64,000 nucleotides of DNA from DATIXJ01 sp963714795 (lineage in GTDB: Bacteria > Bacteroidota > Ignavibacteria > UBA10030 > SZUA-254), in contig CAVQPS010000010.1 in assembly GCA_963714795.1 (NCBI GenBank), forward strand, positions 124,001 through 188,000, read 5' to 3'. Position 1 is the first letter of the stretch, and each line of letters opens with the position of its first letter. Shown one piece after another: positions 53,457 to 62,405 of this stretch. Both the position numbers and the translations under genes were made by a program. The notes under the pieces were generated by a model, which saw nothing but the letters and a program-made list of their open reading frames with translations, was not told the DNA's origin and made no database searches.

Positions 53457-53588
53457 ATACTTCTCCTTATTGATAAATATGATTTGTTCTTTTTCATTAT
53501 ACTTTATATCGTCCGTTTTGTTGCATCATGAACGCGCCGCTTATTGAAGAAAATCAATTTTCATAAAGAATTTCTCCATTAAATTTTT

Positions 53589-54353
53589 TTAAGCCGGAGT
53601 CAAAATTTGTGAAAACACTTTTTCCGATCTCAACATTCGGATTCCGGGAACATGAAAACGTAAATATGTCCGGAGAAAACTTTCAAGTTCTTCTTTCACC
53701 CGCGCATCGAATTCTTTCAAATTGACATTTTGCTCACCACTGTTCAACCGGCTCAGCATATTAAAAACAGTCGATGATACTGTTACCAACGAACCGGAAT
53801 GCGAAGAACAAGATTCGCAAAACGGAGCGCCTCTGCTCACATCAAACTTCACCGGTCCGCCGACCGCAACCAGCGGTTGATGACAGCCGCCGCACCGGTC
53901 GAACTTCGGCTGAAAGCCGAGAATCGTCATTAACCGGAGATGAAAAAACCAGCCGATCATCGCGGGATTATCTGCCGTTTCATCGATATCTTCAAGCGAT
54001 TTCACGAGAAGCAAAAACAGAGGAAGATTTTCTTCTTCATGAGCGACAAGAGAAACCAATTCGATCATCGACATTGCCACCGACATTTTTTCAAGATTTT
54101 CACTCAGCCGGCGAAGTGATCGCACAGTTTCGCACTGCGTAACAGTCTGCAACTCGCGGTTCGGCTTCTTATACACAATCAAGGAAACATGCGACATCGG
54201 TTCAAGGGACGATCCGAACGGATTTTTTGCCCGGCGGGCTCCTTTGACGATACCGCTGAGCATACCGAAATCCTTCGTATAAAAAGAAACGATCTTGCTC
54301 GATTCCCGGTATTTCATTGCACGCAACACAACGGCTTCAGTTTTGACGATCAT
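53589..54353 (-). CDS. recO: DNA repair protein RecO
   Basis: The 254-residue protein has the N-terminal OB fold (MIVKTEAVVLRAMKYRESSKI; MLSGIVKGARR) and a C-terminal helical domain with a zinc finger (CGGC...CESC). With RecR it loads RecA on SSB-coated DNA. The frame starts 32 codons further upstream, but those overlap mtnA; the ATG at 54353 is seven bases after mtnA and begins at the canonical RecO N-terminus. Confidence 0.93.
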   Translation of the reverse strand: MIVKTEAVVLRAMKYRESSKIVSFYTKDFGMLSGIVKGARRAKNPFGSSLEPMSHVSLIVYKKPNRELQTVTQCETVRSLRRLSENLEKMSVAMSMIELVSLVAHEEENLPLFLLLVKSLEDIDETADNPAMIGWFFHLRLMTILGFQPKFDRCGGCHQPLVAVGGPVKFDVSRGAPFCESCSSHSGSLVTVSSTVFNMLSRLNSGEQNVNLKEFDARVKEELESFLRTYLRFHVPGIRMLRSEKVFSQILTPA

Positions 54354-54360
54354 TGCCTGC

Positions 54361-55380
54361 TCATGCCGTTGTTTGAAAATTGTATGGAAACCGATGAATC
54401 CCTTTCTCAGTAATGATTCCGGAAATGAGAATTGCCGGTGTAATATCAAACGCAGGAGAATAGACTTTAATTCCCGCCGGAGCCGTGCGGATTCCGAATC
54501 CTTCCGTCACTTCTTTCGCATGCCGTTCTTCGATCGGAATTCCGCTGCCCGAAGGAATTGTCTGATCAATTGTCGAACTCGGAGCAGCGACATACAACGG
54601 CGTATTATGATAGTGTGCGAGTACGGCAAGATTATACGTGCCGATTTTATTCGCCGCATCGCCATTGGCGGCAATCCTGTCGGCACCGACAATAACGAGA
54701 TCGATTTTGTGTTGTTGAAAAAGAAACGCCGCGGTATTATCGGTAATGAGCGTATGCCTGATGCCGGCTTGCTGGAGTTCCCAAGTCGTCAGTCGCGCAC
54801 CCTGAAGCAGCGGGCGCGTTTCATCGACAAACACATGAATTTTTTTTCCCATTTCGTGAGCGGTCGTAATCACTCCGACCGCCGTTCCGCGGCCGCCGGT
54901 CGCAAGCGCTCCGGCATTGCAATGCGTGAGAATCGTTGCTGTCGACGGAATCAAGGTTGCCCCATGCTTTCCGATCTTCTCGCACATCTCCGCATCTTCG
55001 CGATGAATGGCAATCGCTTCTGCAACAACCGCAGAGCGTAATTTTTCGACTGATGATGAAGATTGAACGATCGATTTCAGACGGTTCAACGACCAAAATA
55101 GGTTTACCGCGGTCGGACGGGTTTCGGCAAAATAATCGATAACTGAAGAAAGTTCTTTTTTACATTCGGAAATCGTTGACGACTTGGAATGTACTGCGGC
55201 AAGTGCAACGCCGTACGCTGCGGCAACACCGATCAGCGGGGCGCCGCGAAGCTTGAGCGAGCGGATTGCTTCGGCAACAATGTGAAAATCGTCTGTATCG
55301 ATTGTGGAAACTTCAAGCGGGAGTTTTGTCTGATCGAGAAAGCGGACACCGGTTCCGAGCCATTCAATCGGAGTAATCAT
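54361..55380 (-). CDS. mtnA: Methylthioribose-1-phosphate isomerase (or related aldose-1-phosphate isomerase)
   Basis: The 339-residue protein belongs to the eIF2B-like MtnA family: IRSLKLRGAPLIGVAAAYG, THCNAGALATGG with the catalytic Cys, and VGADRIAANGDAANKIGT with the catalytic Asp. It opens the ring of 5-methylthioribose 1-phosphate in methionine salvage. Archaeal relatives act on ribose 1,5-bisphosphate, so the substrate is not certain. It lies six bases after a PfkB kinase gene and before recO. Confidence 0.93.
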   Translation of the reverse strand: MITPIEWLGTGVRFLDQTKLPLEVSTIDTDDFHIVAEAIRSLKLRGAPLIGVAAAYGVALAAVHSKSSTISECKKELSSVIDYFAETRPTAVNLFWSLNRLKSIVQSSSSVEKLRSAVVAEAIAIHREDAEMCEKIGKHGATLIPSTATILTHCNAGALATGGRGTAVGVITTAHEMGKKIHVFVDETRPLLQGARLTTWELQQAGIRHTLITDNTAAFLFQQHKIDLVIVGADRIAANGDAANKIGTYNLAVLAHYHNTPLYVAAPSSTIDQTIPSGSGIPIEERHAKEVTEGFGIRTAPAGIKVYSPAFDITPAILISGIITEKGIHRFPYNFQTTA

Positions 55381-55386
55381 CTATCC

Positions 55387-56310
55387 TTATGCCGTTATCT
55401 CTTCGTCGAATTTCGAAAGCTCGCGGAATTCGCGGAAGCGATCGAGGATTTCAAGATAGGTCAGTTCTTTGAACCGGTCAAGACTGAATCGCTCGACACA
55501 AAACGAAGCGAGCGTGCTTCCGAGTACGACCGCGCGCTTCAGACTTTCCGTGGAAAGATCATCCGACTTTGCAATCCAACCGATAAAGCCGCCGGCGAAC
55601 GCATCGCCCGCACCGGTGGGATCGTTGATATTTTCCAGCGGATATGCCGGTGCGGAAAAAATCGTGTCTTCGGTAACGAGCAAAGCGCCATGTTCCCCTT
55701 TTTTGACAATGACAATACGCGGTCCCATTTTGATAATTGCCTTCGCCGACTTAATAAGATTCGGCTCGTTGGTAAGTTCGCGCGCTTCCGCGTCATTCAA
55801 AATCAACACATCGAGCAGTTTCATCGTTTCCCGCAACTCAGCTTGTTTGCGTTTGATCCAGAAGTTCATCGTATCGCCGACAACAAGGCGGGGCCGTTCA
55901 ATTTGTTCCAGCACGCGCTTCTGCAAAACCGGATCGATGTTGCCGAGGCATACGTACGTCGTTTTTTTATACGGCTGAGGAATGATCGGATTGAAATGTT
56001 CAAACACATTCAAATCTGTAAAAAGAGTATCACGAACATTGAGATCGTAATGGTAGCGACCGCCCCAACGAAATGTTTTTCCGCCTTTGATGATCTGCAA
56101 TCCTTCCAGATCAATTTCGCGGTTTTCAAGAAAATCGATGTATTCTTTTTTAAAATCGTCGCCCACAACACCGACCAGCCGAACCGGTGTAACGAAATAA
56201 CTTGCTGCAACGGAAATGTATGTTGCCGAACCGCCGAGAACATTTTCAACTTTGCCGAAGGGCGTTTCAATCGTATCAATCGCAAGAGAACCGACAACGA
56301 GTAAACTCAT
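55387..56310 (-). CDS. PfkB-family carbohydrate/nucleoside kinase
   Basis: The 307-residue ribokinase-fold protein has LVVGSLAIDTIETPFGK at the start, GGSATYISVAAS, and the active-site signature DPTGAGDAFAGGFIG with the catalytic Asp. The specific substrate cannot be read from the sequence; family members close to this pattern act on adenosine, ribose or related compounds. Its tight linkage to mtnA suggests a substrate such as methylthioribose or a ribose phosphate, which is inference. Confidence 0.88.
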   Translation of the reverse strand: MSLLVVGSLAIDTIETPFGKVENVLGGSATYISVAASYFVTPVRLVGVVGDDFKKEYIDFLENREIDLEGLQIIKGGKTFRWGGRYHYDLNVRDTLFTDLNVFEHFNPIIPQPYKKTTYVCLGNIDPVLQKRVLEQIERPRLVVGDTMNFWIKRKQAELRETMKLLDVLILNDAEARELTNEPNLIKSAKAIIKMGPRIVIVKKGEHGALLVTEDTIFSAPAYPLENINDPTGAGDAFAGGFIGWIAKSDDLSTESLKRAVVLGSTLASFCVERFSLDRFKELTYLEILDRFREFRELSKFDEEITA

Positions 56311-56396
56311 CGCTTTTTCCTAATGAATGGATAAAATGGGGACGGAGAATAATGTACGAAAAGAGCGGGCGAACTGCAAGAACTCTTCAAAAAACA

Positions 56397-56444
56397 TTTC
56401 GGGATTTGAGGGGAATAAATCATACCTCCCCTCAAATCCCGAAA
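56397..56444 (-). terminator. Long-stem terminator after the first M28 gene
   Basis: TTTCGGGATTTGAGGGG and CCCCTCAAATCCCGAAA form a perfect 17-pair stem with a 14-nt loop; the minus strand continues TGTTTTTTG. It lies directly behind the M28 gene and ahead of the PfkB gene. Confidence 0.85.
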
Positions 56445-56452
56445 AGAATCTG

Positions 56453-58090
56453 TTACCGACTTCCCGGCATTTGCGCCGGTGGCGTCACCGGTTTGCGCGG
56501 GAATTTCTCATCGCGCATTGCCGCATTGTATGCAAAAGCCGCCATAATGACTGAAGCTTGTTTCAAATCTTCCGGCTGAGCACGGTCATACAAATCCATC
56601 GTTGAATGATGTGTCCGCGTACCGTATTCAAGCTCGTCCTGGATGAATTGAAATCCCGGAAGGTTGATCGCGTCATATGAAAGGTGATCGGTACCGCCGG
56701 TATTTTGCAATGTCAATGTCGATGCATCCAAATCCTTGAATGCTTTCAGCCATGACCGGAAAATCGGACGCACCGCTTCGTTGCTCTGCATGTACACGCC
56801 GCGTACTTTTCCGCTTCCGTTATCATTGTTGAAATACACGGAGAATTTTTCCGCTTCCGGTTTATAGGTGATCGGAGCGTTCGGATCCTGTCGACCGGCA
56901 TCTTGCCGCACTTCGCGTTCACCAAAATGCTGTTTCACGTATGCCGCAGAGCCGAGCAATCCTTCTTCTTCGCCGGTCCACAATCCGATACGAATCGTGC
57001 GGCGCGGTTTGAAGTTGAGTGTTTTCAAAATACGCATCGCTTCGAGACATGAAGCGGAACCTGTGCCGTTATCGGTTGCTCCCGTACCACCCTGCCACGA
57101 ATCGAAATGCGCGCCGATCATCACGATCTCATCTTTCAGATCGGTGCCGGGAATTTCTGCAATAATATTATAGCTTGAATCTGCTTTATTGAAAGCCACA
57201 TCGAGATCAAGTGCAAGTTTAGGATGTTCGCCCCGCTGGATCATTCGCACCAGTCGATTGTAATGTTCCGCCGCAACGGAAAATTGCGGAAGAATTTTTG
57301 GCGCTTGCGGATCGTACACTTGGATGCGCCGGACGAACGGCGTGTCGGGATGCATCGGAACGCTTGCCTGCTGAACGAAAATATTTCCACCATCGCCGCG
57401 GCTGATGGTGAGAATTCCTAACGCTCCTTCTTTCTCGCACATTTCAAATTTATGAAAATCGACCAACGCCGCCATTCTCCGGTCGGCTGAAGGAGTGAAA
57501 TTCATTCCGCCGCGTCTACCTCTCATCGGCATATCGGCGTTGGCCATTTGCAGAAGTGTGGAATCGGCATCACGCGTCGCTTCCGGATCAAAATGCGCCT
57601 TGATGTCGCGCGGATCGCCGAGAAGAACGAATTTCCCTTTTAATTTTCCGCGATAGGTATCGACCGCGCTGTCGGTCTTCGCATCGAAATAGATAATCTC
57701 ACCGGTAACGGTTCCATCGGTCGACGGCGACCATGCTTTCGGATAGGCAAGAAGAGGAAACACCTGTCGACCAACGACATTTGCTGAAAAATGTTTCAGT
57801 GTCCATCCTTTTTCGGCCGGTCCCCACCCTTCGAGATGTGCATTTTCCAGACCCATCGAAGTCATTTTATTGCGTGCCCATTCTTCAGCGACTTTCGCTG
57901 CCGGGGACCACGTCAATCGCGGACCGTAAACATCCGAAATGTAACTGAGAATGTCCATCACCTGAGAATGGTTCATTCCTTCGTCTTTGATTTGCGCAAC
58001 TGCCGCCGAATCATACGTCTCCGGCTTCATCTGCGCGGTGAGCAACGAGAAACTCACCAGCAAACAACAAACGATAGCAAAATATTTCAT
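56453..58090 (-). CDS. M28 family aminopeptidase-like zinc peptidase, exported
   Basis: The 545-residue protein has a signal peptide (FAIVCCLLVSFSLLTAQ), a PA-type insert (about 130-260) and an M28 domain with all metal ligands: His and Asp in IGAHFDSW, Asp in GATDNGTG, the Glu pair in TGEEEGLLG, Asp in the NNDNGSG loop and His in RTHHSTMD. It should release amino acids or dipeptides from peptides outside the cytoplasm. It is 38 bp after a second M28 gene, with which it probably forms an operon ending at the long-stem terminator. Confidence 0.94.
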   Translation of the reverse strand: MKYFAIVCCLLVSFSLLTAQMKPETYDSAAVAQIKDEGMNHSQVMDILSYISDVYGPRLTWSPAAKVAEEWARNKMTSMGLENAHLEGWGPAEKGWTLKHFSANVVGRQVFPLLAYPKAWSPSTDGTVTGEIIYFDAKTDSAVDTYRGKLKGKFVLLGDPRDIKAHFDPEATRDADSTLLQMANADMPMRGRRGGMNFTPSADRRMAALVDFHKFEMCEKEGALGILTISRGDGGNIFVQQASVPMHPDTPFVRRIQVYDPQAPKILPQFSVAAEHYNRLVRMIQRGEHPKLALDLDVAFNKADSSYNIIAEIPGTDLKDEIVMIGAHFDSWQGGTGATDNGTGSASCLEAMRILKTLNFKPRRTIRIGLWTGEEEGLLGSAAYVKQHFGEREVRQDAGRQDPNAPITYKPEAEKFSVYFNNDNGSGKVRGVYMQSNEAVRPIFRSWLKAFKDLDASTLTLQNTGGTDHLSYDAINLPGFQFIQDELEYGTRTHHSTMDLYDRAQPEDLKQASVIMAAFAYNAAMRDEKFPRKPVTPPAQMPGSR

Positions 58091-58128
58091 ACGTACCTCA
58101 TGAATGTGAATGAAAATGAATTACGTGC

Positions 58129-59508
58129 TTAAATTCCTTCTTGTGCGAGAACATACGTCATGATTGCGAGCGAAATTGCGCCGAGTTCCAGTTCGCGTTC
58201 GTTGACTTTGTCGATGGTGTCGCTGTCGGAATGATGATAATCGAAATAGCGCTGGCTGTCGACTTCCAAGCCCATCGTGATGACTTTCTTTTTTCCGAGT
58301 TCGGAAATATCCGTACCGCCGCCGCCTTTCATGATTTTGCAACCGATCGGCTCGAACAGATACGACCATTGTGCAATTTTCTCGAACGACGTTGAGTCGG
58401 CAGACACTCCGATTCCTCTCGGCGTAAATCCGCCGGCATCCGTTTCGATTGCGGCAAGAGGATGTTCACCGGGACGATCTTTTTTCGCGTACGCTATTCC
58501 GCCGCGGTCGCCGTTCTCTTCATTGATGAACAACACTGCACGAATGGTGCGTTTCGGTTTCAATCCTAATTCTTTCAATAAACGGAGCGCTTCGATTGAA
58601 TGAGCAATGCCGGCGCCATCGTCGTGCGCGCCGCGGCCCTTGTCCCAACTATCCATGTGTCCGCCGACGACAATGACCTCTTCCGGCTTTTCGGTTCCTT
58701 TCAACTCGCCGACAACATTTGCCGATTCGACATCCGGCAATGTCTCGCATGAAAGTTTGATACGGATTTTGCAATGCGGATCGACAGCCAGCAAACTGTC
58801 GAGCATGTTCGATGCAAGCGTGCTGAGCGCTGCTGTCGGGACTTTGGGAATGGAATCGACGTATCCCATCGCTCCCGTATGCGGAACATTATCGAGCCGC
58901 GTCGACATCGAGCGAACCACTGCCGCTACTCCGCCAACCTTTGCCGCTTCCGACGCACCGCTGAAGCGCTGATCGACTGCACCGCCGTACGCTGCAAATG
59001 TATTATACTTCGTCGGATCCATCGGACGGTTGAAGAATACGATTTTTCCTTTTGCTTTTTCGCCGAGTGCGTGCAATTCTTCGAACGATTTCACTTCGAT
59101 AACTTCCGCTGTGACGCCGTTCTCCGGCGTTGCGATACTTCCGCCGAGCGCGCACATCGCAACCGGAATTTCTTTGCCGGAGGATGGAATGATCGTCGCT
59201 TCTTCGACGGAGCCACGCACCCAATGCGGAACCATCACCGGCTCGAGGTGAACATTATCGAAGCCAAGCTCTTCCATTTTTTTCTTTCCCCACTCGATCG
59301 CTTTCGCCGCGTTGGGCGAGCCGCTCAGCCGCGGTCCGATGCCGACGCTCAGTTCTTCCAAAATTTTATATGCCGTACACGATCGTAGACCGGCAGAAGT
59401 AATATTCTTCGCTTCTGTTTGATACGGTTTAGTGGGTGGAGTTTGAGAAAAAACAGTGGAGAGTAAAAACACACCAGGAAGAAAAATGACAAGAACGAAA
59501 CGTTTCAT
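58129..59508 (-). CDS. M28 family zinc peptidase, exported
   Basis: The 459-residue protein has a signal peptide (FVLVIFLPGVFLLSTVFS), a PA-like insert (about 120-250) and the M28 ligands in VGGHMDSW, GAHDDGAG, INEENGDRG, ETDAGG and DYHHSDSD. The Met at 59508 directly precedes the signal; an upstream ATG in the same frame lacks a role. It is paralogous to the following M28 gene but clearly diverged. The two together imply use of external peptides. Confidence 0.94.
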   Translation of the reverse strand: MKRFVLVIFLPGVFLLSTVFSQTPPTKPYQTEAKNITSAGLRSCTAYKILEELSVGIGPRLSGSPNAAKAIEWGKKKMEELGFDNVHLEPVMVPHWVRGSVEEATIIPSSGKEIPVAMCALGGSIATPENGVTAEVIEVKSFEELHALGEKAKGKIVFFNRPMDPTKYNTFAAYGGAVDQRFSGASEAAKVGGVAAVVRSMSTRLDNVPHTGAMGYVDSIPKVPTAALSTLASNMLDSLLAVDPHCKIRIKLSCETLPDVESANVVGELKGTEKPEEVIVVGGHMDSWDKGRGAHDDGAGIAHSIEALRLLKELGLKPKRTIRAVLFINEENGDRGGIAYAKKDRPGEHPLAAIETDAGGFTPRGIGVSADSTSFEKIAQWSYLFEPIGCKIMKGGGGTDISELGKKKVITMGLEVDSQRYFDYHHSDSDTIDKVNERELELGAISLAIMTYVLAQEGI

Positions 59509-59610
59509 GAAAACGCTTTCAAAAGTTGTATGAATAACCCGCACGAAATTGCACTAAATGCGGAAAAAGCGGGGATTACAGAGACAATAACCCGTTCAGC
59601 GGAACGGAGT

Positions 59611-59707
59611 GAATATTGGAAAATTTTTCTCTAAGTGCAAATTCCCAACGTTAAACCTTGCGAAGGTGAAGTTTATCCCGCCGAAGGCGGGAAACCTTCG
59701 TAAGGTT
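59611..59707. repeat. Left copy of 97-bp direct repeat
   Basis: The unit starts GAATATTGGAAAATTTTTCT and holds a large inverted repeat: ACCTTGCGAAGG later answered by CCTTCGTAAGGT, with CCGCC/GGCGG at its tip. A near-identical copy stands at 60287-60383; the two bracket the ORF6N gene. Confidence 0.8.
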
Positions 59708-59724
59708 AGTCTGTTTGGCTCAGA

Positions 59725-60261
59725 TCAATCTTTGATCCGAAACCCGATTTGGCGTTTCGGCTTTTCGACCGGCGCCATGAGCTGCCTGATAGCCTCGAAA
59801 ATAGAATGAATATCGCTGTCATGCTGTTCGATTCTTTTTTCCAGCTCCTCGAGTTTGCGGGCAAGTTCTTTTTGAGAACCAAGCATCTCCCGTAATTGTA
59901 CAAATGCTCTCATAACGGCGATGTTCATTATGACCGCACGTTCCGATCGGAGAACACTCGAAAGCATGGCAACCCCCTGTTCGGTAAAAGCAAACGGAAG
60001 ATAACGCCTGCCGCCTCTTTTCTCCTTTGAGGTTTCAATTTGAAACCTCAAAATACTTTCCTGCAATTCTTCCGTTTCATCCCTTGTAAGTTGGAACATA
60101 AAATCGCCGGGGAATCTATTCATGTTTCGTTTTACTGCCAAATTGAGTGATTTCGTCGGCACGTCGTAAAGTTCTGCAAGATGAAAATCGAGCATCACTT
60201 TCTGCCCGCGCAACAAGAAAATTTTCTTCTCGATGATTTCGGATGGAACAACCGTTTTCAT
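59725..60261 (-). CDS. ORF6N-domain DNA-binding protein
   Basis: The 178-residue protein begins with the ORF6N domain (PSEIIEKKIFLLRGQKVMLD, LAELYDVPTKSLNLAVKRN, FTEQGVAMLSSVLRS), found in phage- and element-encoded DNA-binding proteins. A C-terminal coiled coil (ELARKLEELEKRIEQHDSDI) suggests oligomerisation. It is bracketed by 97-bp direct repeats, as if it had arrived as a unit. Function is unknown; related genes are common as scattered, frequently transferred copies in Bacteroidetes-type genomes. Confidence 0.88.
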   Translation of the reverse strand: MKTVVPSEIIEKKIFLLRGQKVMLDFHLAELYDVPTKSLNLAVKRNMNRFPGDFMFQLTRDETEELQESILRFQIETSKEKRGGRRYLPFAFTEQGVAMLSSVLRSERAVIMNIAVMRAFVQLREMLGSQKELARKLEELEKRIEQHDSDIHSIFEAIRQLMAPVEKPKRQIGFRIKD

Positions 60262-60286
60262 TTCAATCCTCCCTTCTGAGCTTGCT

Positions 60287-60383
60287 GAATATTGGAAAAT
60301 TTTTCTCTAAGTGCAAATTTCCAACCTTGAACCTTGCGAAGGTGAAGTTTATCCTGCCGAAGGCGGGAAACCTTCGCAAGGTT
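60287..60383. repeat. Right copy of 97-bp direct repeat
   Basis: Same orientation and same length as the copy at 59611-59707 with only a handful of substitutions. Here the inverted arms are perfect: AACCTTGCGAAGG with CCTTCGCAAGGTT. Confidence 0.8.
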
Positions 60384-60389
60384 TAGTTA

Positions 60390-60421
60390 GAATCGGGTGG
60401 GAACACCCGATGCCACCTAAA
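60390..60421. repeat. Palindromic repeat, family B, copy 1
   Basis: TCGGGTGGGAACACCCGA is a hairpin followed by TGCCACCTAAAA. A second version (GTCGAGTGGCAACACCCGAC, then GCCACCTAAA) occurs at 61152-61182 beyond the plus-strand membrane gene, so the two enclose it. Confidence 0.6.
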
Positions 60422-60518
60422 ACTTGATATAGGAATGTTTTTATGTTATTTTCTTCACACGAAGAAAAGTTGTTCGTTTTAGTAAATTACACTAACACAT
60501 AAGGAGCTTCTTGATTCA

Positions 60519-61085
60519 ATGAAACTAAAAATCAATAAAGCCGGAGTATTTACAACAATAACTTTCATTTTGCCCATATTGTTGATTTATGCCATTAGAT
60601 TACCGGAGTATATCGGAAGAAGTGTTTCTTATTTGGTATTTTTCTTTGCAATCATATTCGATTTTTTATGGATGGCGTTGGATCGATCTTTTCAAATCAT
60701 TTCACCAAACGCAAAGCTAAACCAGCCTAGGTTTAATAAAATTCGTCCAAAAGTAGAAATTTCTTTTCGCGTTGTGCTTTGTATCCTTGCAATCGGAATA
60801 TTTTTTTTAATTGCGCTTCCAATCTCAATTGATATTTGGGATTTAACTCACGGAGGGAATTTTATTACGATAGAAGGAAAAGTTTTAGATAATTCGACCT
60901 TATATGGCACGTGGTTTCTAAAGCAGTCAATTCATATACAAGGTCGGGATGGGAAAATATATATACTTTTATTTTCATTTGAGAAGAGAATAAATCTAGG
61001 TGAGATTTATGAATTCAAAACGCTCCCGAGATCATGTTGCATCGTTGAAAAGAAATTATTGTCAAATGAAACCATTAAACCATGA
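60519..61085 (+). CDS. AT-rich membrane protein of unknown function
   Basis: The 188-residue protein has three hydrophobic segments (about 10-28, 33-55, 85-107) and a C-terminal beta-like domain of 75 residues (NFITIEGKVLDNSTLYG, IHIQGRDGKIYILLFSF) expected outside the membrane. I do not recognise the family. AAGGAG lies in front of the ATG. Codon use (many ATA, TTA, AAA) is more AT-rich than in its neighbours, and it is the only plus-strand gene in a minus-strand region, bracketed by palindromic repeats; both point to transfer. Confidence 0.7.
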   Translation: MKLKINKAGVFTTITFILPILLIYAIRLPEYIGRSVSYLVFFFAIIFDFLWMALDRSFQIISPNAKLNQPRFNKIRPKVEISFRVVLCILAIGIFFLIALPISIDIWDLTHGGNFITIEGKVLDNSTLYGTWFLKQSIHIQGRDGKIYILLFSFEKRINLGEIYEFKTLPRSCCIVEKKLLSNETIKP

Positions 61086-61104
61086 TCAAACCAGTTTTAG
61101 CGTG

Positions 61105-61290
61105 GTGTCAGGTCTTACGACCTGACACAGACGAAGCAGTGTAAGATTATCGTCGAGTGGCAACACCCGACGCCACCTAAATGTCGGGGTATATAAAAAA
61201 AACAGACTGTCACTCCCGAACGTTTTTATCGGGAGTCCAGTGCTCGGGTTGGCCAATTTTCTGGATTCCCGATTGAAGCATTCGGGAATG
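61105..61290. repeat. Cluster of palindromic repeats
   Basis: Three hairpins and one family B copy follow one another: GTGTCAGGTC/GACCTGACAC (61105-61128, perfect ten-pair), the family B copy (61152-61182), ACTCCCGA/TCGGGAGT (61212-61236) and GATTCCCGATTGAAGCATTCGGGAATG (61264-61290). No frame of note overlaps them. Confidence 0.65.
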
Positions 61291-61333
61291 ACATGGTCAT
61301 TATGGAAGTGAGTCGCACGTTCATCGAAAGGAT

Positions 61334-62344
61334 TTACGAAAGCGACTGCCGAATTCTTTCTTCAAACTGCTGAATCTTATTAAGAACAATCTCTCCGATC
61401 GAAACAATTTTATCCTGAATAACATTCAACTGCTCGCGAAACCATGTGGCATGTGAGGCCGGTACGGTTGCAACATGAACCTGTATCTGGCTTGGTGTGC
61501 AACTGTTCGCCGAATAATCATCATCATCTTCATCATCGTCATCGCCGTTCTGAATTTTCATCGAAAGCGACATCGTCTTCCCTTTTCGCATCACGTCGAA
61601 TGTTGCGGAGGAATCTTTCGTGTCGGAAAGCTCTTCATGGAAATCATCGACATCCCGAACCGTGTGTCCGTTGATCTTCGTAATAACATCGCCCGCTTTG
61701 AATCCCGCTTTCTCCGCTTTGCTATCTTCTTCCACTTCCGAAATCAAAAGACCTTTTCCGCTCGGCACGTCGAAATATTCACCTAACTGTTTATTGAGCG
61801 GCTGAACTTCAAGTCCGTACGATTCATCGGACGTAAACACATGCATCCGGAATTGCGGCATGCGCGGCATCCGTGGCATTCGTTGCATTTTCGGCATCGA
61901 CGGCATTTCAAAATGATAGGAATATGCTTCCGGCGCGCGCTGTTTGCCAAGCGTGACGGTGAGCGTTTTCTTTTCCGACTTTCTGAACAATTCCACTTTC
62001 ACTTCACTCTTCGGCGGCGTTTTGCCGACTGCCCGCGTGAGATCGCTGCTGCTGGCAATCGTCGTGCCGTCGAACTTTACGATCACATCGCCCTCTTCGA
62101 AGCCCGCTTTCTCCGCCGGACTGTCATCGATCACCTCGCTGACATACGCGCCTTCATCGGTCGCAAGACCTTCACGCTCTTTGAGTCTCGACGAAACATC
62201 CTGCAACTGAACACCAAGCCAAGCGTGTTGTTTCCTTTCCTTAACGATATAAACGCCGTTATGGTTTTGCCGCGCACATCCGATGGTAATCGCACTGGCG
62301 ATCAAGATCACGCTGACAATAACACGGGAAAGAATTTTGTTCAT
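61334..62344 (-). CDS. Lipoprotein with two PDZ domains and no protease domain
   Basis: The 336-residue protein has a lipoprotein signal (VILIASAITIGC) and two PDZ domains: about 35-120 (WLGVQLQDVSSRLKEREG; AGFEEGDVIVKFDGTTI) and about 175-260 (GLLISEVEEDSKAEKAGF; GDVITKINGHTV). A Met/Arg/Pro-rich linker (MPKMQRMPRMPRMPQ) lies between, and an acidic run (DDDDEDDDDYS) follows. No catalytic domain is present, so it is likely an adaptor in the periplasm. GAGGAG before the ATG at 62344 decides the start. Confidence 0.85.
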   Translation of the reverse strand: MNKILSRVIVSVILIASAITIGCARQNHNGVYIVKERKQHAWLGVQLQDVSSRLKEREGLATDEGAYVSEVIDDSPAEKAGFEEGDVIVKFDGTTIASSSDLTRAVGKTPPKSEVKVELFRKSEKKTLTVTLGKQRAPEAYSYHFEMPSMPKMQRMPRMPRMPQFRMHVFTSDESYGLEVQPLNKQLGEYFDVPSGKGLLISEVEEDSKAEKAGFKAGDVITKINGHTVRDVDDFHEELSDTKDSSATFDVMRKGKTMSLSMKIQNGDDDDEDDDDYSANSCTPSQIQVHVATVPASHATWFREQLNVIQDKIVSIGEIVLNKIQQFEERIRQSLS

Positions 62345-62405
62345 AACCGTACTCCTCATGAATCTTAAGATTTAGAAATTAAGTAGTGATCCAATTTACC
62401 ATATC

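Noticed and set aside
59611..60383. CRISPR array
   Set aside because: Only two repeat copies, 97 bp each, with a whole gene between; no short regular spacers. No cas gene in the window.
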